Of a stretch of 64,000 bases of DNA, positions 60,034-64,000 are shown one piece after another. The notes under the pieces are model-generated. The model was not told where the DNA came from. It did no database searches and saw only the letters and a list, made by a program, of their open reading frames with translations. The position numbers and the translations under genes are program-made. How positions within the stretch are numbered: position 1 is the stretch's first letter; each line of letters begins with the position of its first letter. This stretch comes from DATFES01 sp035457725 (GTDB lineage: Bacteria > Pseudomonadota > Alphaproteobacteria > CACIAM-22H2), in NCBI GenBank assembly GCA_035457725.1, contig DATIBC010000027.1, positions 1 to 64,000 of the forward strand. Direction: 5' to 3'.

Positions 60034-60837
60034 TCACCGCGACGAAGCCGCGAGATAGCGCCGTAAACCGGCCGGATTCATTCCGCTCGACAGCAGCTTG
60101 CCCGCGACCATGATGACGATCCGTGTGATATCGACGACCGGCCGGAAATAGCTCCGCCGGTGAAGCACGCCGTCATAGAGCGCGTCGATCTGGATTGACG
60201 TGGTTTGGACGCCGAGGCGGCCCGCCTCGATCAGCATTTCGCTTTCGAATACGAAGCCGTCATGGCGCGTGCAGCTTGCGAGCAGGCGGCGCAATAGCGC
60301 GGCCGGATAGAGGCGAAAGCCCGATTGCGTGTCGTCGATCGGATAACCGGCCGCCCACGAAATCCAGAAATCGGCGATGCGATTGGCGATCGAGCGCGCG
60401 CGTGGCATCGCACCGCGCTGGCCGCGTCGCGACCCAATGACGATCTTGTCGGGGTCCGAGCGCCACGCCGCGGCAAGTCGAAGCACATCCTCGGGCCGAT
60501 GCTGTCCGTCGCCGTCGAGCGTGACGACCGCCGCGGCGTCGCGCGCGAGAGCCAGCGCCATTCCCTGCCGCAAACTGGCGCCTTTGCCCCGGTTGGCAAT
60601 GTTGTCGATGATCGTCACGTCGAGGCCGGCCAGCGCGGCGCGGGTGTCGTCGCTCGAACCATCGTCAATGACGATGACGTCGCCGGCCGCCGCCAACGCC
60701 CGTTCGACGACCGCGCGTATGGTCGGCGCTTCGTTGTATGCAGGTATGACCGCGGTAATCATTGCGGCGTCGCCGTCAAATAACGGGCGACCATTCCCGC
60801 CGCCGGTGGGCTCCGCGCTTTCGCCGAAGTTCGTCAT
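60034..60837 (-). CDS. Glycosyltransferase family 2
   Basis: 267 residues from the ATG at 60837; an ATG at 60762 (MITAVIPAYN) is the shorter alternative that begins at the GT-A fold. Motifs: VIPAYNE, DDGSSDDT and the metal DGDGQH (about 117-122). One C-terminal hydrophobic stretch is present. It resembles dolichyl-phosphate-mannose-like GT2 enzymes and those in aryl-polyene clusters that add the sugar head group. A CTACC/GGTAG hairpin (59994-60006) lies 27 nt after its stop. Confidence 0.88.
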   Translation of the reverse strand: MTNFGESAEPTGGGNGRPLFDGDAAMITAVIPAYNEAPTIRAVVERALAAAGDVIVIDDGSSDDTRAALAGLDVTIIDNIANRGKGASLRQGMALALARDAAAVVTLDGDGQHRPEDVLRLAAAWRSDPDKIVIGSRRGQRGAMPRARSIANRIADFWISWAAGYPIDDTQSGFRLYPAALLRRLLASCTRHDGFVFESEMLIEAGRLGVQTTSIQIDALYDGVLHRRSYFRPVVDITRIVIMVAGKLLSSGMNPAGLRRYLAASSR

Positions 60838-60980
60838 TGGTTAGACTACACCCGATACGGTCCTCGCGGTGCGTCGTCGAGTCGCAGGCGAGTATAATCT
60901 GCCTATGCGGCAGTGCGTAGTATTCTACAACCAGCGGCGATGCTGGTCGCCGTCGGTGGCGAAATTTTGGGGATCAGGGC

Positions 60981-62324
60981 ATGACACTCCGGCCCTCCGG
61001 CAAAGAGCGATCGGAAAAGGCGTCGCCCTGCGATGTCCTTGTGATCGGCGGCGGGCCGGCGGGCTCGACGGTCTCGGCGCTGTTGGCCGAGCGGGGGCGC
61101 CATGTCGTCGTCATCGAGAAGGATCGCCACCCACGGTTTCATATCGGCGAGTCGCTGCTGCCGCAGAACCTCGAACTGTTCGAGCGGCTGGGCATCCACG
61201 ACGAAATCCGCCGTATCGGCATCTATAAACCCGGGGCCGAGTTCGTCGCCGTCGATCATGGCGAGCCGATCATCTTCCGCTTCGCCAATGCGCTCGGCTC
61301 GCGCTATACCCACTCCTATCAGGTTCGCCGCTCCGAGTTCGACGCAGCCCTCCTTGCCAACGCTCGCCGCCGCGGCGCCGAGGTGCACGAAGCAACCCGC
61401 GTGATCGACGCGCACTTTCCGCCTGGCCGGGCAATCGACGTGCGCACGGTCGACGAATCGGGAGTGCAACGGAATTGGACGCCGCGCTTCGTCGTCGACG
61501 CCTCCGGACGCGACGCATTCCTCGCTGGACGGTTCCGCATGTCGGCTCCCAACAAGCGCAACAATACGGCGGCGATTTACGCGCATTTCCACGGCGTGGC
61601 GCGGCACGCGGGCGAGGATGAAGGGCTGATCACCATTCATCTCTTCGACGAAGGCTGGATCTGGATGATTCCGCTGCCCGAGGAGGTTATGAGCGTCGGC
61701 GTCGTTGCGCAAAGCAGCTTTTTCAAACGCCGGAGCGGCGATGTCTCGATGTTCTTTCGGACAGCTTTGGAAGCCGTGCCGAGCGTCGCCCAGCGCATGG
61801 GGGGCGCCGAATTGGCCTCCAAGGTGACGTCGACGGGCAATTATTCGTATGCCGCGCGACGGTTGGGCGGCGACCGGCATCTCCTGGTCGGCGACGCCTA
61901 CGCCTTCGTCGATCCGATCTTCTCCAGCGGCGTCATGCTGGCGATGAGCGGCGGCAGCCTCGCCGCCGACGCGATCAACGTGTGGCTGGATGATCCGGCG
62001 CGCGCGCGGCCGCTTTTCAAGACCTACGCGCGTAAGACTCGGCGCGGGCTCGACGAGCTGTCGTGGCTGATCTATCGCATCAACGACCCGGTGTTTCGCG
62101 ACATGCTATTGGCGCCGAGCAACCGATTTCGCATGCGCGAAGGTTTGATCGCCATACTCGCTGGGAACGTGCATGGCGACGCCTCGCTCAGGGTGCCGAT
62201 GGCGGCGTTTCGTACCGCCTACTATTTCCTCAAGACGCTGCAGCCTTTGGGGATTCGGCTGACGCGCGAGGGGCTGCGTCGGCTGCCGGCCGATTCGATG
62301 CGGCAAAGCCGTCACGTCTCCTGA
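60981..62324 (+). CDS. Flavin-dependent halogenase-like / FAD oxidoreductase
   Basis: 447 residues. FAD motif GGGPAG (23-28), HIGESLLP (54-61), a Lys83 in YKPGAEF where phenolic halogenases have their active Lys, and WIWMIP (226-231), matching the halogenase WxWxIP motif. GDAYAFVDPIFSSGV (about 301-315) is typical of the class. It may halogenate a polyene aryl group, as in xanthomonadins, or act only as an oxidase/reductase. It overlaps the convergent EamA gene by 13 bp. Confidence 0.82.
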   Translation: MTLRPSGKERSEKASPCDVLVIGGGPAGSTVSALLAERGRHVVVIEKDRHPRFHIGESLLPQNLELFERLGIHDEIRRIGIYKPGAEFVAVDHGEPIIFRFANALGSRYTHSYQVRRSEFDAALLANARRRGAEVHEATRVIDAHFPPGRAIDVRTVDESGVQRNWTPRFVVDASGRDAFLAGRFRMSAPNKRNNTAAIYAHFHGVARHAGEDEGLITIHLFDEGWIWMIPLPEEVMSVGVVAQSSFFKRRSGDVSMFFRTALEAVPSVAQRMGGAELASKVTSTGNYSYAARRLGGDRHLLVGDAYAFVDPIFSSGVMLAMSGGSLAADAINVWLDDPARARPLFKTYARKTRRGLDELSWLIYRINDPVFRDMLLAPSNRFRMREGLIAILAGNVHGDASLRVPMAAFRTAYYFLKTLQPLGIRLTREGLRRLPADSMRQSRHVS

Positions 62325-63187
62325 CGCCGGCGCAGGCGCGCCTCGCGGCGGATCATGTAGAGGCCGCTGCCGACGAGCATAATGATGCCGACGCTCGCGT
62401 GAAGATTCGGCACGTCGCCCCACACGCCGTACCCCAGGATGAGCGACCACAGGATCGCGGTATAGCGAAACGGCGCGACGACCGACGCTTCGCCCGATCG
62501 CATCGCGACGATGATGAAGTGGTAGCCGCCAATGAGGAATACTGCGGCGCCGACGAGCAATGCCAGGTCGATCGTCGAAACCGGCTGCCAGCCGGTCCCG
62601 AGCAGAGCGACCCCTGCCATCACCGTAACGACGACCGCAGTCGCCAGCGTGACGACGATGCTGGGGACTTCGCCGGCGATGAAGCGCGTCATGAGATCGC
62701 GCGTGGCATGCAGGAGCGTCGCCATAAGCGCTACCACGGAGAACCAGTTGAAGCCCTGTCCGGTTGGCTGGATGACGAATAGAACACCGACGAATCCCGC
62801 CAGGATCGCCGTCCAGCGGCGCCATGCCACGCGCTCGCCGAGAAAAATCACGGCGAGCGCGGTGACGGTCAGCGGCGCCGACATGTTGATCGCCGTGATG
62901 TCAGGAAGCGGCAGGTGGAAGAGCGCCCACAGATACCCGAACGTGCTGAGCGCGTCGATCGCCGCGCGGCAATAGACCAAGCGGCCGGCGTGCCCGGCGA
63001 CGGTGCGCAGGCTGGCGGGTTGCCATATGAGAATTCCGGCGAACACCAAAACCGCGGCGCAAAGACCCCTGATGAACACCACTTGAATCGTTGCCATGTG
63101 CTCGCCGACCAGCTTGATCAGCGCGTCGTTGACGATGAACGACGCCATGCTCAACGTCATCGCAACGATCCCCTTGCGCGAATCCAT
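62312..63187 (-). CDS. EamA/DMT-family transporter
   Basis: 291 residues with about ten membrane helices in two EamA repeats (about 1-135 and 145-280), including GFVGVLFVIQPTGQ. DMT exporters move amino acids, nucleotide sugars or drugs. It is convergent with the halogenase-like gene and divergent from the gamma-glutamyltransferase gene. Confidence 0.88.
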   Translation of the reverse strand: MDSRKGIVAMTLSMASFIVNDALIKLVGEHMATIQVVFIRGLCAAVLVFAGILIWQPASLRTVAGHAGRLVYCRAAIDALSTFGYLWALFHLPLPDITAINMSAPLTVTALAVIFLGERVAWRRWTAILAGFVGVLFVIQPTGQGFNWFSVVALMATLLHATRDLMTRFIAGEVPSIVVTLATAVVVTVMAGVALLGTGWQPVSTIDLALLVGAAVFLIGGYHFIIVAMRSGEASVVAPFRYTAILWSLILGYGVWGDVPNLHASVGIIMLVGSGLYMIRREARLRRRQET

Positions 63188-63307
63188 GTCAGCGACGCCG
63201 GGAGTGATCGGAAGACATCATGTGGAGGATATTGGAGAAGTGACGTGGCTGGCGGGTTGGCGCCGGCTTGCGATGCGCGCCGGCACCACCTACGCTCGGG
63301 CGCCATA

Positions 63308-64000
63308 ATGCCGACACTTCCCCCAAGCGCGCCCCACCTTACCCAGAACTGGATCGTCCGCAAGCCTGCCACGACCGGTAAGGCCGCGATCGTAACCTCG
63401 CAAGTCCGGGAGGCGGCGGACGTCGGTTTGGCGATTGTCGAGGATGGCGGCGACGCCGTTGACGCCGCCGTCGCCACGGGCTTCGCGCTCGCGGCGCTGG
63501 AGCCATGGAATAGCGGCCTTGGCGGAATCGGCCACATGCTGATCTGGCGGGCCAGGGAAGCCCGCGCCGAGTGGATCGATTTCGGACCGGTTTCGCCGCA
63601 GAATCTCGATCCAGCCGCGTTTCCGCTCGTCGGCGGTGCTGGTGGCGACCTGTTTGCATGGCCGGCCGTAATCGGCGACCGCAACGTGCACGGAGCATTA
63701 TCGGTGGCCGTTCCGGGCCACGTCGCCGGCCTCGGCCTGGCGCACCAGCGGTTTGGTCGCTTGGCGTGGAAGGATGTCTTGGCTCCAGCCGTCGCGATTG
63801 CGCGGGCGGGAATGCCGATCGACTGGTACACGACCCTGCGCATCGCGCTATTCGCCCGCGAGCTGGCTTTTTACGACGACACGGCGAAGGTCTGGCTTCC
63901 TGGCGGCCTTCCGCCTGTCGCCGTCGCGGAGGGGAGCGCGAACCGGTTGGTGCTCGGCCGTCTTGCCGACACCCTGGAGCGGCTCGGCGCGTCGGGCGCG
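63308..64000 (+). CDS. ggt: Gamma-glutamyltransferase family, N-terminal part (cut by window edge)
   Basis: 231 codons are visible from the ATG at 63308 and the gene continues past the right edge. Early GDAVDAAVATGFALAALEPW and GLGGIGHMLIW are the GGT family N-terminal signatures; the catalytic Thr lies beyond the window. No signal peptide is seen, so it may be a cytoplasmic member acting on gamma-glutamyl or other amide compounds rather than periplasmic glutathione. Confidence 0.82.
   Translation, partial: MPTLPPSAPHLTQNWIVRKPATTGKAAIVTSQVREAADVGLAIVEDGGDAVDAAVATGFALAALEPWNSGLGGIGHMLIWRAREARAEWIDFGPVSPQNLDPAAFPLVGGAGGDLFAWPAVIGDRNVHGALSVAVPGHVAGLGLAHQRFGRLAWKDVLAPAVAIARAGMPIDWYTTLRIALFARELAFYDDTAKVWLPGGLPPVAVAEGSANRLVLGRLADTLERLGASGA

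Noticed and set aside
1..64000. CRISPR array, tRNA, rRNA, insertion sequence or phage genes
   Set aside because: I saw no regularly spaced repeats, no transposase or integrase motifs and no recognisable RNA gene on either strand. A tRNA scan would be needed to exclude a missed tRNA.

Overview
This 64 kb stretch is high-GC DNA, probably from a free-living Gram-negative proteobacterium, most likely an alphaproteobacterium. Reasons: several lipobox lipoproteins, a LolA-like carrier, a lipid A-type acyltransferase, TRAP transport, a DUF1127 protein, and dense gene packing with many 4-bp ATGA/GTGA overlaps. I cannot name the species. I see no rRNA, tRNA, CRISPR array, insertion sequence or prophage.

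Region 1 (1-14.9 kb) is a small-acid catabolism island. A minus-strand operon holds a TRAP transporter (dctP-dctQ-dctM), an amidohydrolase, a SelA-like PLP enzyme, hydroxypyruvate isomerase, tartronate semialdehyde reductase and an ankyrin protein cut by the window edge. Divergent from it run an FAH-family hydrolase/dehydratase, a ketoglutarate-semialdehyde-type aldehyde dehydrogenase, a cyclase-family protein and a COG4091 oxidoreductase, then a DUF1194 protein and a convergent enolase-superfamily enzyme. A C-terminal scrap of a LacI-type regulator lies between the COG4091 and DUF1194 genes.

Region 2 (15-28.5 kb) starts with a DUF1127 protein and an AurF-like diiron protein, divergent from a very large regulator (SARP/BTAD + degenerate cyclase domain + STAND ATPase + alpha/beta hydrolase). 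Nitrogen and 2-oxoacid genes follow: RidA, a D-serine-dehydratase-like enzyme, aspartate dehydrogenase, an RraA-like protein, and a 2-oxoacid:ferredoxin oxidoreductase (korAB) with a GltD-like flavin/Fe-S partner.

Region 3 (28.9-49.5 kb) is signalling and envelope. A plus-strand operon encodes adenylate cyclase-FHA, PP2C phosphatase, a membrane Ser/Thr kinase with HAMP, a LysM/polysaccharide deacetylase lipoprotein and a repeat lipoprotein; a LysM-TPR lipoprotein faces it. YSC84, DUF1328 and a tiny lipoprotein follow, then a hybrid histidine kinase, an OmpR-type regulator, a second zinc-ribbon/cyclase/STAND protein, a Sel1-like membrane protein and a D12-methylase-like protein.

Region 4 (50.5-62.3 kb) is an aryl-polyene-like type II PKS/fatty-acid cluster: ACP, AMP-ligase, two hotdog dehydratases, acyltransferase, LolA-like carrier, MMPL exporter, ketosynthase, chain-length-factor-like protein and ketoreductase in one translationally coupled run. 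A lipoprotein, a glycosyltransferase and a halogenase-like flavoprotein flank it. An EamA transporter and a truncated gamma-glutamyltransferase end the window.
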